From the NCBI GenBank assembly GCA_020055645.1, contig CM034547.1, positions 2,914,001-2,978,000 of the forward strand: a DNA stretch of 64,000 nt, in the 5' to 3' direction. Within the stretch, counting starts at the first letter, position 1, and each line of letters opens with the position of its first letter. Shown in pieces: positions 1 through 10,504 of the stretch. Position numbers and translations under genes: made by a program. A model generated the notes under the pieces. It made no database searches and was not told the origin of the DNA. It was given only the letters and a program-made list of their open reading frames with translations. This DNA is from Tomocerus qinae (lineage: Eukaryota > Arthropoda > Collembola > Entomobryomorpha > Tomoceridae).

Positions 1-1132
1 CTTTATTGCAGCTCTGTCTGGGGACTACGATATGCGGAAAATATTGAATCTATAATGAAGGTTACCTAATAATTCACCAACACATGCCACGCGATTAGAG
101 ACTGGTAGGTGGCATCTATTATGCCAGGTATTTAAATTAACAATAGGATTACTGTTAAAAATTCTGCAAATGAATGATAACCGATATGCAAAAATTATTT
201 ACAACACGCTGTATCAGATGGACAAAAAATCCAGTACCTCAGATCCCCTTACTTGGGTGTCGCAAATAAGAGAACAAATACAGATAATCGGTTATGATTC
301 TATTTGGCAGTCCCATAGTGCAGAAATACTGAAAGAGAGTACTAATGATGTGATTGAATCTTATAAACGTAGAATATACGAAAATTACCTTTTAAGCTAC
401 AGTGCATCCCAGTCGTTGAAATACAATCTTAACATGGATGAGAATTGTGCTAATTATCTGTCCCTAAAAGTACCTTTAGAACGATTAAGATGTATAGCGC
501 AGTTACGATTATCAAATTCGTTTTCGACAAGGGTAGTAATTAATAATATTTCATATAAAATAGCAAATAATTTAGCGTGTACAGTGTGTCGAAATGATGA
601 CCAGGGAAACGAGAGCTGGTATCATTTCTTTTGTAAGTGTTTAATATATAAGGCACTGAGGGAAAAGTATTTAATTGACTACTTGGACAATCTGAAAGAA
701 AACGACAATTGAAACTAATATATATTCTGAGTTTGATGAAAATGATTATCGCAAAGTCAATAATATCTACTTTTTCCTCGCAAATGCCCTTAAACTAAGA
801 GCATGGATAGTAAACGAGTAAATTTGGAGAATAGCCAAGTCCCCACTTGAAATAAATAAATACTAGATAAGGAAGTAAAAATTTATAAAACTGTATTACC
901 GGAAAAGGTATGTAATAGGCTAAGTAAAATTAAGGAAACCTAGAATAATGAGAAGTGCAATATATTTAAAATTAAAATTAAATGAAATCAATATACTATA
1001 ATTACTGAAATTACAAGTATTAATGTAACAATATCCTGAATTCATTCTTAAATTAATTATGTATAATTAAAATTAACTTTGTGTATGTAGACGTTCGTCT
1101 GAGAAACACAATAAAGTATTACAATACAATAC
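1..1132 (+). mobile_element. Non-LTR retrotransposon (LINE) 3' fragment, frameshifted
   Basis: This is the C-terminal part of a LINE ORF2 protein plus 3' UTR. Reading starts in frame 1 (CSSVWGLRYAENIE), shifts to frame 2 near base 60-68 (THATRLETGRWHL), runs open to the stop at 710-712, and resumes in frame 3 at 729-821 (LANALKLRAWIVNE, then TAA). The frame-2 part carries the CTVC...H...C cysteine-histidine cluster, about codons 136-155 of the 170-712 frame, which is usual after the reverse transcriptase in LINEs. The RT domain lies outside the window. The element seems to end at 1113-1132 with an AATAAAG signal and a short ACAAT-type tail. Two frameshifts make it a dead copy. Clade not assigned. 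Confidence 0.75.
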
Positions 1133-1393
1133 ATAACCATTGGGACTTAGCATGGAACAGACTTAGCAAGGGCATTAGCATTGATTGGGAAAGGGATTGA
1201 GGGAAGTTAACGAGCTCTTCGATAAGCTCGGACTATACACGGAGGCTCCTCCCACTTGGTGCCAGCTATCCATAGGGCCACTTGCCATGGGGCCAGGTGT
1301 CCGGGGGGCTAGTTTCCATGGGGCCACCTCGCCGGACTCTACTGGTATAACAAAGGTGGAAATTATGAGCGTCGGGTAGCTGCTTCTTTGGCT

Positions 1394-1516
1394 TCGGCTA
1401 GCTGGACCGTCTCGGCTAGCTGGACCTTCGAGTCGGCTAGCTGGACCTTCTGATTTCGGCTAGCTGGTACTTCGGCTTCAGCTAGCTGGACCTTCTGATT
1501 TCGGCTAGCTGGAACT
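1394..1516. repeat. GGCTAGCTGG minisatellite
   Basis: Six copies of a GGCTAGCTGGACCTTC-like motif (one GCTAGCTGG variant lacks the first G) are spaced 18-23 bases apart. Spacers vary (TGATTTC, GAGTC, GGCTTCA). The GC-rich stretch upstream (1185-1379) is open but resembles no protein. Nothing else is visible between 1133 and 1393. Confidence 0.7.
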
Positions 1517-1639
1517 TAGGAACTACGGCGATGACTGAGTTGAGTAGTGAGTAGGGAAAGGGATCTCACTTTTTTAGCCCTAAAATTTGACTTGAGGTGA
1601 GTGGTTGAACGACATAATATGCTAAATGTGAGGTAAGTT

Positions 1640-1985
1640 ACTTTTCATTATGATAGTCAATATGAACCGATTTTGATGTTTTAACTCGTCTGAATAAGGC
1701 ATAGAACCACACCGTCCGTTCGTCCGTTAGTGAACAAAATAACTTTCGAACGCAATAATAGATTTTGACCAAACTTGGCGAAAACAATGCCCATGGACCA
1801 CTGACAACTCTTATTGAAAATGGGAAAATGGGCCACATTGGTGTATTGGTTACCAAGATACCGCGCGCTTACTTTGTCTTCATTTTGATAGTCAAAGTAC
1901 ATACAAAATGGGCATTAAAAATTGCGTTTCCTATAAATTGTTAGCCTGATAGTATAAAATATATTATGCCGCTTCTATCGACAGT
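1640..1985 (-). repeat. Dispersed repeat, CCGT-microsatellite family
   Basis: This matches, in inverted orientation relative to 58780-59110 and in the same body sequence as 60420-60730, a dispersed family. Shared parts are an AACTTTCGAACGC-like block, the phrase GACCAAACTTGGCRAAAACAATGCC, a CTTCATTTTGATAGTCAAAGT block and TTTCCTATAAATTGTTAGC. Short ORFs here are not conserved as protein between copies. Likely a non-autonomous element; class unknown. Confidence 0.6.
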
Positions 1986-2443
1986 GAAAGGACCAGGCAC
2001 TATCCTTATGGGAAACGTGAACCGACGGATGGGGCCCATTTCGATATATGTTTTTGACACTTATATAGTGGTCAAAAGTGAAGAAGGAAAAACTCTGAAT
2101 GTTGACACTTCGGGAGATAATGGGGGTCAAAGGTCAGCATTCCATTCCCTTATGACGTCCATCGTGTCGTGCGTCATTCGAAAGGCCTCACTTTCCTGAG
2201 TCCAAAAATACCACACACTTGACCTCTGTGACCGATAGGTCAAAAGCTATTAGCGAAAGAGTAGACATAGTTTAGTATTTATTGTATACTAGTATATTAC
2301 CCGTCCTACGGACGGGGCAAAAGGTAGGTGGGTTTATAATAATATACTCAGTGTTTGGTGCTTAATGTCACCGAAATGGCGAATGTTGCCGGTGGTACCC
2401 CGTCGGAATGTAACATTCAGTGAGCGCAAAGCATATGCATTAC
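1986..2443. repeat. Left arm of a 458-bp inverted duplication
   Basis: This arm is the near-exact reverse complement of 3448-3904. Similarity begins at AAAGGACCAGGCAC and stops abruptly at GCATATGCATTAC. It contains a Helitron-like 3' end in minus orientation at 2289-2316. The same 63-codon reading (starting MGNVNRRMGPIS) is open in both arms, but nothing about it suggests a known protein. The arms flank about 1 kb of unique DNA and satellite. Confidence 0.85.
2289..2316 (-). mobile_element. Helitron-like 3' terminus
   Basis: On the minus strand this reads CCCGTCC-GTA-GGACGGG, a GC-rich stem with a 3-base loop, then TAATATA and CTAG followed by T. A subterminal hairpin a few bases before a CTRR end, with insertion next to T, is the hallmark of Helitron 3' ends. 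The inverted partner is at 3574-3601. The 5' TC end has not been located. Confidence 0.4.
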
Positions 2444-2769
2444 AAAACATGAAGTTAGTTGATAATCAACCAAGTGAAAAGTGCCAAGAGAGTGCAATTG
2501 GTCTAAAGAATCCTATTGATTCAATGACCTATGCGGGTTTTCATTTAAAACGACAAACTGCTTTGCAGCTTTTATTATTATTATTCAATTATCGTCATTT
2601 ATGTACGGACTCAGACAAACACACTAGGAAAATATCTTTAATGACAAGCCTTCAAATACGAAGACGTCGGCTGGACATTTGCCACCCAGGGCAGGGGAAC
2701 GTGGACCCCTCTTCGCTTGCTGCCCCACAGGGGTTGCTACAACCCACGGGCAGTACATTTGGTAAGTAA
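2365..2769 (+). other. Unrecognised 134-codon open stretch between inverted arm and satellite
   Basis: The first third lies in the inverted arm and is repeated in reverse at 3448-3525. The rest (to 2769) is unique and ends next to the satellite. It contains no domain I recognise and has an internal leucine run. A GGTAAGT donor-like site lies at 2761-2767, so it could be a decayed exon or passenger of the surrounding element. Little supports a real protein. Confidence 0.2.
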
Positions 2770-2802
2770 GTATAATAAGTATGACTAGATTGGGATGTAT
2801 GG

Positions 2803-2830
2803 CTAACCTAACCTAACCTAACCTAACCTA
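2803..2830 (-). repeat. Interstitial telomere-like tract (CCTAA)n
   Basis: There are 28 bases of CTAAC pentamer, about 5.6 units. This is the complement of TTAGG, the common arthropod telomere repeat. It lies inside the 18-bp satellite. Confidence 0.75.
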
Positions 2831-2959
2831 TAACTAGTTTGGGATGTATAACTAGATGGGGATGTATGACTAGATGGAAATGTATGACTAGATGGGGATG
2901 AATGACTAGATGGGGATGTATGACTAGATGGGGATGTATGACTAGATTGGGATGTATGA

Positions 2960-2987
2960 CTAACCTAACCTAACCTAACCTAACCTA
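2960..2987 (-). repeat. Second interstitial telomere-like tract (CCTAA)n
   Basis: This is another 28-base CCTAA tract of the same length as the one at 2803-2830. It lies about 157 bases downstream with satellite units on both sides, so the tract and flanking satellite were probably duplicated together. Confidence 0.75.
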
Positions 2988-3447
2988 TGACTAGATTGGG
3001 ATGTATAACTAGATGGGGATGTATGACTAGATGGGGATGTATGACTAGATGGGGATGTATGACTAGATGGGGATGTATGACTAGATGGGAATGTATGACT
3101 AGATGGGGATGTATGACTAGATGGGGATGTATGACTAGATTGGGATGTATGACTAGATGGGGATGTATGACTAGATGGGGATGTATGACTAGATGGGGAT
3201 GAATGACTAGATGGGGATGAATGACTAGATGGGGATGAATGACTAGATGGGGATGTATGACTAGATGGGGATGTATGACTAGATGGGGATGTATGACTAG
3301 ATGGGGATGTATGACTAGATGGGGATGTATGAGTAGATGGGGATGAATGACTAGATAGGGATGTATGACTAGATGGGGATGTATGACTAAATGGGGATGT
3401 ATGACTAGATGGGGATGTGTATTGGATATCTTCGGCCTTATATTTCG

Positions 3448-3904
3448 TAATGCATATGCTTTGCGCTCACTGAATGTTACATTCCGACGGTGTACCACTG
3501 GCAACATTCGCCATTTCGGTGACATTAAGCACCAAACACTGAGTATATTATTATAAACCCACCTACCTTTTGCCCCGTCCGTAGGACGGGTAATATACTA
3601 GTATACAATAAATACTAAACTATGTCTACTCTTTCGCTAATAGCTTTTGACCTATCGGTCACAGAGGTCAAGTGTGTGGTATTTTTGGACTCAGGAAAGT
3701 GAGGCCTTTCGAATGACGCACGACACGATGGACGTCATAAGGGAATGGAATGCTGACCTTTGACCCCCATTATCTCCCGAAGTGTCAACATTCAGAGTTT
3801 TTCCTTCTTCACTTTTGACCACAATATAAGTGTCAAAAACATATATCGAAATGGGCCCCATCCGTCGGTTCACGTTTCCCATAAGGATAGTGCCTGGTCC
3901 TTTT
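3448..3904. repeat. Right arm of the 458-bp inverted duplication
   Basis: Reverse complement of 1986-2443, with a few substitutions. It includes a plus-oriented Helitron-like 3' end: hairpin CCCGTCC-GTA-GGACGGG at 3574-3590 and CTAG at 3598-3601. Homology continues past that terminus to 3904, so the duplication is larger than the Helitron end. Confidence 0.85.
3574..3601 (+). mobile_element. Helitron-like 3' terminus
   Basis: A 7-bp GC stem with a GTA loop is followed by TAATATA-CTAG and then T. It is identical to the inverted partner at 2289-2316. Degraded relatives occur at 12776-12803 and 20357-20380. Confidence 0.4.
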
Positions 3905-3939
3905 ATAGTAAAGCCACTAAAACCGGATTAATAGGGGTT

Positions 3940-4030
3940 TCTCACAATTGGTGACCGGTCACCAAATTAACATGAATAGGTATTGAAATGACTCCTATTC
4001 CTGTCTGTGTTATCCTGGAGTTGTGAAAAA
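3940..4030. mobile_element. ~90-bp MITE with CACAATTGGTGACCGGTCAC end
   Basis: A short foldback element whose ends are TCTCACAATTGG and a TTGTGA-AAACGTC complement. It shares the internal phrase AATTAACATGAATAGGTATT with copies at 8971-9078 and 20384-20491. The 382-bp units at 10.5-11.4 kb contain a related stretch. Confidence 0.6.
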
Positions 4031-4109
4031 CGTCTATTTGTTGTGAGATCAAAATCAATCTTTTTCATTTGTTTTTGTATTTCATAGTTATTATTATTGT
4101 TGTATTCTT

Positions 4110-4310
4110 AAAACGTAAACTTAAATGGAGATTGACCAATTTGATCTGTTTTTACAGCCCTATGGAAACAGCCTAGCGATCATATCCAAAATGACTTTCG
4201 TACAGGGCAGAAGGGCGTGACATAGCTTTCAAACGTAAAAATCAATTTTAATACACACTGGAAGAGCGACAAATCTAGCCCTGTGGTAATTTAGTTAGTA
4301 TATGCAAGTG
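4110..4310. repeat. Single-arm copy of the 31.3-31.8 kb foldback repeat
   Basis: This shares GCCCTATGGAAACAGCCTAG, ATCATATCCAAAATGACT and TACAGGGCAGAAGGGC with 31.5-31.7 kb, where the sequence is one arm of a palindrome. Here only one arm is present. Confidence 0.6.
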
Positions 4311-4439
4311 TGCAATGTTGTGTGTGTGCAAGTGTAGTTAGTTAGTTAGTATGCAAATGTAAAAAAAACTACAAATCAGTTATAAGTAATATAAGTTTTC
4401 TGCAATGTTTTAAAGTAGAACATATTTGTTATGGTGATT

Positions 4440-4540
4440 TAATTATTAATAAGAGGTTCGCTCTTATTATTAATAAGAGGTTCGCTCTTATTATTGCGAG
4501 TAGTTTGTGTTTCTGTCTGTCTGTCTGTCTGTCTGTGTAC
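4440..4540 (+). repeat. Hairpin plus (GTCT)n head of a dispersed element
   Basis: Two copies of the self-complementary unit AATAAGAGGTTCGCTCTTAT are followed by (GTCT)n at about 4514-4537. The same layout occurs at 50398-50470, with AATAAGAGG-TTTG-CCTCTT and then TCTG and TATC tetranucleotides. Confidence 0.65.
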
Positions 4541-4859
4541 CCACCTCTCCATGCATAAGTTGTATGGTCAATAACTTTTGACAGAAGTAAAATTTTTACA
4601 TTCTGTCTTCCTATCCTGAAACAAGACGTATGACTTAAGATCGAGTTCGTTAATGGGCCACATCGGTCACACCCACAGGTCATGGGGAGTGGCTTAATTT
4701 CGATGACCGTTACATTCCATTCCAGTTTCAATATGATGCAATATTTTGCGACAGTCCAGTTTCCCGCAGACCCGCCACATGTTTTACTTGTCCCTCTCAA
4801 ACCACGCTGACTTAAATTTTCGTATATCCACTTCGTATTCTGCTTTACGTCCCTATCAA

Positions 4860-5480
4860 GTGTCACTTTACAATTCGTACTTATATTTTCGCGTATTGTA
4901 CATTTCGTTATGTTTTACATATTGTTCCACCTATTTAACGTTGATTTTATCATTACATTTACCTTCACAATTCAACAGTTATCTCAATCATCGTGAAATT
5001 ATTCGTTCTTTTCATTTTCGCTTATTTTACATTTCGTTTCACCTATTTAACGTTGATTTTATCATTACATTTACCTTCACAATTCAACAGTTATCTCAAT
5101 CATCGTGAAATTATTCGTTCTATTTCGTTTGTAATTCCATCACACGTCAAAGGTACTTATCTTTCTGCGTTTTTTACATCATATTGCCTTCATACATATT
5201 TTACGTCGATTTCATCATTACATTTGACTTCACATTTCAACAGTTCTCTTTTTCCCGTTGAAGTCATCACGAGCTACCATTTATGACGAATTCGATGTAC
5301 AGGTAAGTAACATCCCTTATTTTATTTTACTTTTCGCATATTTTACATTTTGTTCCTCCCATTGATGCTGACTGTTTTACTCAGCAGTAAAATATTTTAT
5401 TTTACATTTCGCTTATTTTACAATTCAGTCCACCCATTTACGTTGACTGTTTTACTTAGCGGTAAAATTTCTCAATTATT
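4860..5480. repeat. Diverged tandem repeat, ~112-bp period
   Basis: TTAACGTTGATTTTATCATT recurs at 4936 and 5048, with the intervening 112 bases nearly identical. Looser copies (TTTTACATTTYG, CACCCATTTACGTTGACTG) continue to about 5470. The overlapping ORFs are repeat-driven. From 5480 to 6690 I see no recognised gene or element, only AT-rich sequence and a short imperfect duplication at 5685-5850 (CCAGTAATRCGTACA...GCAGAAGGAT). Confidence 0.7.
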
Positions 5481-6693
5481 TTACTTCAGTTGTTATTCCA
5501 TTACTCATCGTCATACTCTACCTTGACTAACTGACAATAATTACCAAAATAAATTTTTATTTTGAATTCAGATCATGCCCAAATTAAAAAAGAAGAGTGT
5601 ACAACAAAACCTGCAAGAAGACAGAGAGAAAGAAACATGCGAAAATTATCACCGAAAAAATAATGCTGATTTATGAGGAAATGTAGAGATAATCCAGTAA
5701 TGCGTACATCAGAAAAGCAGAAGGATGCAATAGCTCATTAAAAAGCAAAACAGAATCCAGTAATACGTACACCAGGAAAGCAGAAGGATTCAATAGCTCA
5801 TAAAATAGCAAGACTGGATCCCACAGTGCGTATACCGGAGAAGCAAAGTTTTCAAAAAACAATGCAGCACCTGCCAAAACACAATAAATCGAAAACGTGT
5901 GAAGGTTGACAATACGGAACTTTGATTATGGATATTTTGAGCTAGCGTGCATCATCACATTGACATTCAAATTCGGTAGTCATCGATAAATTATGTCGTA
6001 TTTATATTTCAAATATTATCAACTGTACAATTTAAAGGTCATCGTAAAATTTTTTTCGTGAATGGTGTCAAAACCAGTTGCCCACTGATTTTACATTTTA
6101 CCTACTTTACCATAAAAAAGTCACCAAACCCAAATTTACGGCGGGAGAAGTATGACTCTTTTATGGGTCCCATTGTCACTGTCTACTATCTACGGAAGCC
6201 ACAATCAAAGGGATTGATGTGGGCGGTGGGGAAACTAATGAACTCAAATCTAGTTCTGCATTATGGGGAAACACAAAAGATATAGAAAAGTGGAACATCT
6301 AGGTCAACTTTGAAATATTACTACTGCACTGCCGTCGTTTTCGTCACTCACTCAGTGAGGTGGATTGCGGCTAGATTTCCTTCGGGTCTTTTAGTTCAAC
6401 AGTGTCTGTTTTCAAAATTCAATTGGTTTTTACATCATATAAAGTCGTGTAATAGTTCTTCCGAAAAAAGCTCCTTAAGCAACTTTTTAAATACTATATG
6501 ACAAATACCTTAAGCCCCCTGTCTTGGGAAGTGGGTAACTTTCATTCTGTACATTCTAACCACTTTTTTCACTCCTAAACACTTATCATGTTACCGAATG
6601 CAATCAAAATACATTTCAGGGCCGGTCTGTCGTGGGGGATAAATGGGCAGCCGCCACGATGTTTTACACAAAATTTTACCGTTTTTTTAACCT

Positions 6694-8003
6694 TTGACCT
6701 TTTTTGAACCTCTTATTGCTTACATCTTGTGTGTAACACAGTTTATTAATCTTTTAGAGCATGATAGATTTAGCAGTGAATTAATGAGATTAACCTCTGA
6801 ATTTAATATAAGTCAAATTGTAAAAAAACCAACTAGGGTTACTGAAACTTCTAAATCGCTGTTAGATCATATTTACGTTAATAGTGATAAGTATTAAGAT
6901 TATGATCAATTTCCTTTTGGCGGATCTGATCATGATTTGATTTATGTAGTAAGAAAAGATAAGAAAATGAAATGTGCACCAGTGTTAATTGAAAGTCGTA
7001 ATGTAGAATATAATATGAATGATTATACAATGTAATGATTTGCTGAGACGTTAGATTTCCTTTCGGAAGATTTAAAGAAGACAAACAGTCTAGACTTTTA
7101 TTTAGCAGATAAAGAATAACGTAAACATAAGACGTAAACACAAGATACAAAGTGTGGAAGAGCAAGGGCTCCTACATTGTAACACTTTGTTTATATATGC
7201 AGGGCATGCAGTGATGCTTGGCATTCTGCATACCCTGATTTATAGATTTCAATGCTAACATTCCATGCAAACGTTGCATACTCGGAGAATCTGCAACCTT
7301 CGCAATAAATTGCATTTCATGCAGGAACCGAAGTGTGTCTGTAGGTACACTTCGGCATTTTATACAATGTTTATACAATGTACAATGTTTATACAATGTA
7401 CAATGATTCACCTCCTGCATGCAGGTGTCATTGTACCTAATGCATAATATTATTATCATACTTATTTATTACGTAGAATCATCATTCTACAGTAACTATT
7501 CTAAGGTGAATTGGGAAGAGTTTGGTCCTAGATTTAGTGAACTTGATTTAAGCTATCTTGCAAATAAGGATGTTGATAAGAGTTTATGTAATTTTGAAAA
7601 GGAAACTATCTTGTTATTGGATAATTTTGCACCACTTACTAGGAAAATGTGCAGAAATAGGAATGTTCCTTGGTATAATAATGTTATAGCGAAAAATATA
7701 AAAGTATCGAGATAAACTAAAGACAATAGGAAAGAAGTCGAAATGTAAACGTGATTGGAAAGCGTAAAAAAGAACAAAAAATTCTGTAAAAAATCAATTA
7801 TGTGCTTTTAAACGTAATTGAATGGATTATATACGAATGACCAGCAAACTCAAATCGTAGATAAATTAGGAAAATTTTTTAATAATTTAATCCTTGACAA
7901 CAAACAAATGAAACACCCGAAATTTATCCAGCCGAACAAAACTGAACAAAAAATTATCAGTCCCCTCTGGATATTAAATTTTATTTTTGCTGGCAGAATT
8001 TAG
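6694..8003 (+). mobile_element. LINE 5' ORF2 remnant (endonuclease C-terminus and linker), interrupted
   Basis: At 6750-6897 the reading is ISQIVKKPTRVTETSKSLLD, then HIYV. This matches the end of LINE apurinic-type endonucleases (QLV..PTR....S.LD). A GGSDHDLIYVV segment follows at about 6918-6950, carrying the SDH catalytic-type motif. The linker before the RT (VPWYNNVIAKNIK) is read at 7500-7715, and QQTQIVDKLGKFFNNL at 7840-7890. A non-LINE insert of roughly 330 bases (about 7165-7495) with GTACAATGTTTATACAAT repeats splits it. Many stops; inactive. Confidence 0.6.
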
Positions 8004-8970
8004 GCAGCGAAATCTCGTTTCCTCCTCTATTTCCTCCAAGAAGCATAAACGCTATGTTGTTGAAAACCAAAGAGGTTGTAATAATGTTAAGGTAATAGAG
8101 CAAAAGTGGAGAGTATTTTCTTTATAACATTGATGAATAGCTACTAATTTACCGATACCCACTAATGCATCCGACTACTTCCACCGTGAAACGGCGCGAA
8201 ATTTTTACGATACCTACTAATGCATAATCGAAGACAATAGGGATTGATTTTTGTACCATTGAAAGGCATTACGGTTTTGGCTCTACATTTTACAACCTCT
8301 TTGTTGGAAACGGAATAAATGCAGAACGTTTACTAGGATCCTGGAATGGGACAATCATTGGTGAAGCATTATAGGAAAGGTAGAGGTAAGGGATTTTCCT
8401 CAGAAATAATTCTTTATAAATCTTCAGAAATCTATGTTTAGCAAAATTCGCTAGTGGACTCTCCTTACACCATTATACATCAATGTTTTATACACATATA
8501 CAGTTTATTTAGATTAGGTCAGAAAAGAAGCAAAAATAGTATGATGAGACGTAAAATTATGTTAGAATGATAGGCAGTGTACCAACTTGGGATTCTATTT
8601 CCTATCGTAAACAGTCTCCACAGCAAAACTATAAGGCCATGGTAAGGCCCCATTCTGTTATTTGGTTCCCGTCAATTTTTTGCTTCTTTTTTGACATTAC
8701 TTAAAAAATTTAAGCCTAGCATGTAGCATGTTTCTTTTTTAAAGTTTTTTGTTAGGCCAGAAAATAGATAAAAAACAGTGACGGATGTTAGGGTGTTTTA
8801 TTAGGTTTGGAGGAAACAGACAATTGGTTATTTGATGTTTGGAATCGATCATTTGGAAGAAACGGGATGGGAGGAAACGAGATCCCGCTTCCTAAATTCA
8901 GCTCAAGTATAATAATTAAATTTAATTAAATTGAAACAAGAAACCAACAAACCAACATGTTTCGTTTCTT

Positions 8971-9078
8971 ATAGACGTTTCCCACAATTCCAGGATAACA
9001 TAGGCAGGTACTGTAGTCATTTCAATACCTATTCATGTTAATTTAGTGACCGGTCACCAATTGTGGGAATCGTCTATT
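8971..9078. mobile_element. ~108-bp MITE, inverted copy of the 20384-20491 element
   Basis: The ends are GACGTTTCCCACAATTCC and AATTGTGGGAATCGTC. The body is the reverse complement of the copy at 20384-20491 (AGTCATTTCAATACCTATTC and GTGACCGGTCACC). From 8005 to 8970 no gene is recognised. Confidence 0.7.
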
Positions 9079-9196
9079 CAGATTCGAAATTTAGAGCACC
9101 ATACTACTGTTCGTTCAGGAAAATTAGCTAGTCCTGTGTGGGTTTTTACATGTTGATCATTTTGAAATCTTAGTTTAAGGCAATGGTGCATGTTTC

Positions 9197-9635
9197 AAAA
9201 GACTCAGATTGTTTTGCCACAAATGGGGATGTTGCTGGGCAACCAGCAAAAATTATCATAGAGGGTAAATGGGAATCGGAAAAATTCGTACTTTTTTTTG
9301 GAAATTCCCTAAGGATCTGAGACCACTGGTCCTACAGCCGTACAATAATTTTTTAAAAATTCTTCGATACTTATTCTATGGTAGTTATATTTAAAATTCA
9401 ACATTTTGGTCTTCGACTTGAAGATATCATCGTTTATGAAACCGAAAAATGTGTGTTTTTTGTGAATTATATATTGCGAATTTAAATCTTCAAGTCAAAG
9501 CCCAAAATGTGGAATTTTCAATATAACTACCATAGAATAAGTATCGAAGAATTAAAAAAAAATTAATGTACGGCTGTAGGACCAGTGGTCTCAGATCCTT
9601 AGGGAATTTCCAAAAAAAAGTTACTGGCAAATATG
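9197..9635. mobile_element. Foldback (long-palindrome) MITE
   Basis: About 136-base arms (9291-9427 and 9485-9621) pair almost perfectly; both contain CTAAGGATCTGAGACCACTG or its complement. The flank 9197-9290 (GGGGATGTTGCTGGGCAACC) belongs to the same repeat, since it recurs inverted at 32340-32440 beside a related palindrome. A lone arm is at 23115-23170. Confidence 0.8.
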
Positions 9636-9699
9636 ATAATCGAGAAATTATTTTCGTTTCCAGGCACCTGGGCTTTAATGGTAAATTTTATTTCACTGA

Positions 9700-10225
9700 A
9701 GACAAAAATCTAAATAACCTTGGTAACATTTAAATATCCAAAAAACCTTTCAGATTTTGAACTTTCCAATTTTTCTGAACGAACAATAGGACTAAAAACA
9801 AAGTTGGGGGGCATAGGGGGCAAATGCCAAATTTCCCCAAATACCAAAATAAAATCGATGTGATTTTTAGGGCATTTATACATGTTATGGATGTATGACA
9901 TCCTTGCCGTCTCCGAAATCGACTTCTAAGGTCAACTGCATAAATTTGGGTTTGCGATAGAATGCGTATTGGCTTTCGGGTCTCTGCTCTTTCAAAATAA
10001 GTTTTGTTGTCAAGAGAGATTTTTCATAAATTTATCTAAGATCTGAGTTTGCTGGTTGTTCGTTTAATCCATTCAATTATTATTAAAAAATTTTCAGAAT
10101 ATTCTGTCTTAAAATGTGTGGAATCTAGTGGACGATATAACGGGCTTTAGGCACAAATGTGAAACGCCAATCGTGAAATTGATTACTGATGATGGTAGTG
10201 TAGTTGAGGATGAAGATAAGATCAT
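9700..10225. other. No gene; includes LINE debris at 10020-10225
   Basis: 9700-9930 shares the GGGGGCAAATGCC and AAATCGACTTCTAA block with 45290-45500. 10023-10078 is the reverse complement of 7818-7880 of the LINE remnant (TGAGTTTGCTGG phrase). 10160-10230 reads PIVKLITDDGSVVEDEDKII forward, typical of the LINE segment just before the RT. The two orientations point to a local inversion. Confidence 0.4.
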
Positions 10226-10504
10226 ATGAATAAAAAGAAAAAATTTGTAGTGTGTGTATGTGTGTGTGTGTTAACATTTCAGAGCCTGAATTTGGCTCAG
10301 TGGCGTTGGAATGTTACAAACAAATCCAGGCTCTCAACACACACAAATCACACAAAACAATATCTCAGCTCATTCCACTTCTGCTGCTCTTCTCTCTCGA
10401 AGCAGGACAGAAGTGGAATCCAACGGAGCGAGAGAGAACCATTCCAGACTGGCACACACAGCCAAGTTTTGAAATGAAACGACTCTGCTCCTTCTGCTGT
10501 CCAT

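Larger units (their letters stand above)
2780..3415. repeat. 18-bp satellite (ATGACTAGATGGGGATGT)n
   Basis: About 35 head-to-tail units differ by single substitutions (GGGGATGTATG, GGGGATGAATG, TTGGGATG). The unit length is a multiple of three, so all frames stay open and produce artificial ORFs on both strands (TRWGCM and LVIHPH repeats). Two telomere-like CCTAA tracts interrupt the array. Confidence 0.95.

Noticed and set aside
1185-1379. 64-codon GC-rich open frame
   Set aside because: Low complexity, next to a minisatellite, no recognised domain.
2780-3415. CRISPR-like array
   Set aside because: Units are contiguous with no unique spacers, and the context is eukaryotic.
2980-3525. Histidine/proline-rich 181-codon frame on the minus strand
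   Set aside because: An 18-base satellite read in triplets; the opposite strand is equally open.
9291-9621. Pre-microRNA hairpin
   Set aside because: The arms are far too long (~136 bases), and the dispersed copies fit a MITE better.
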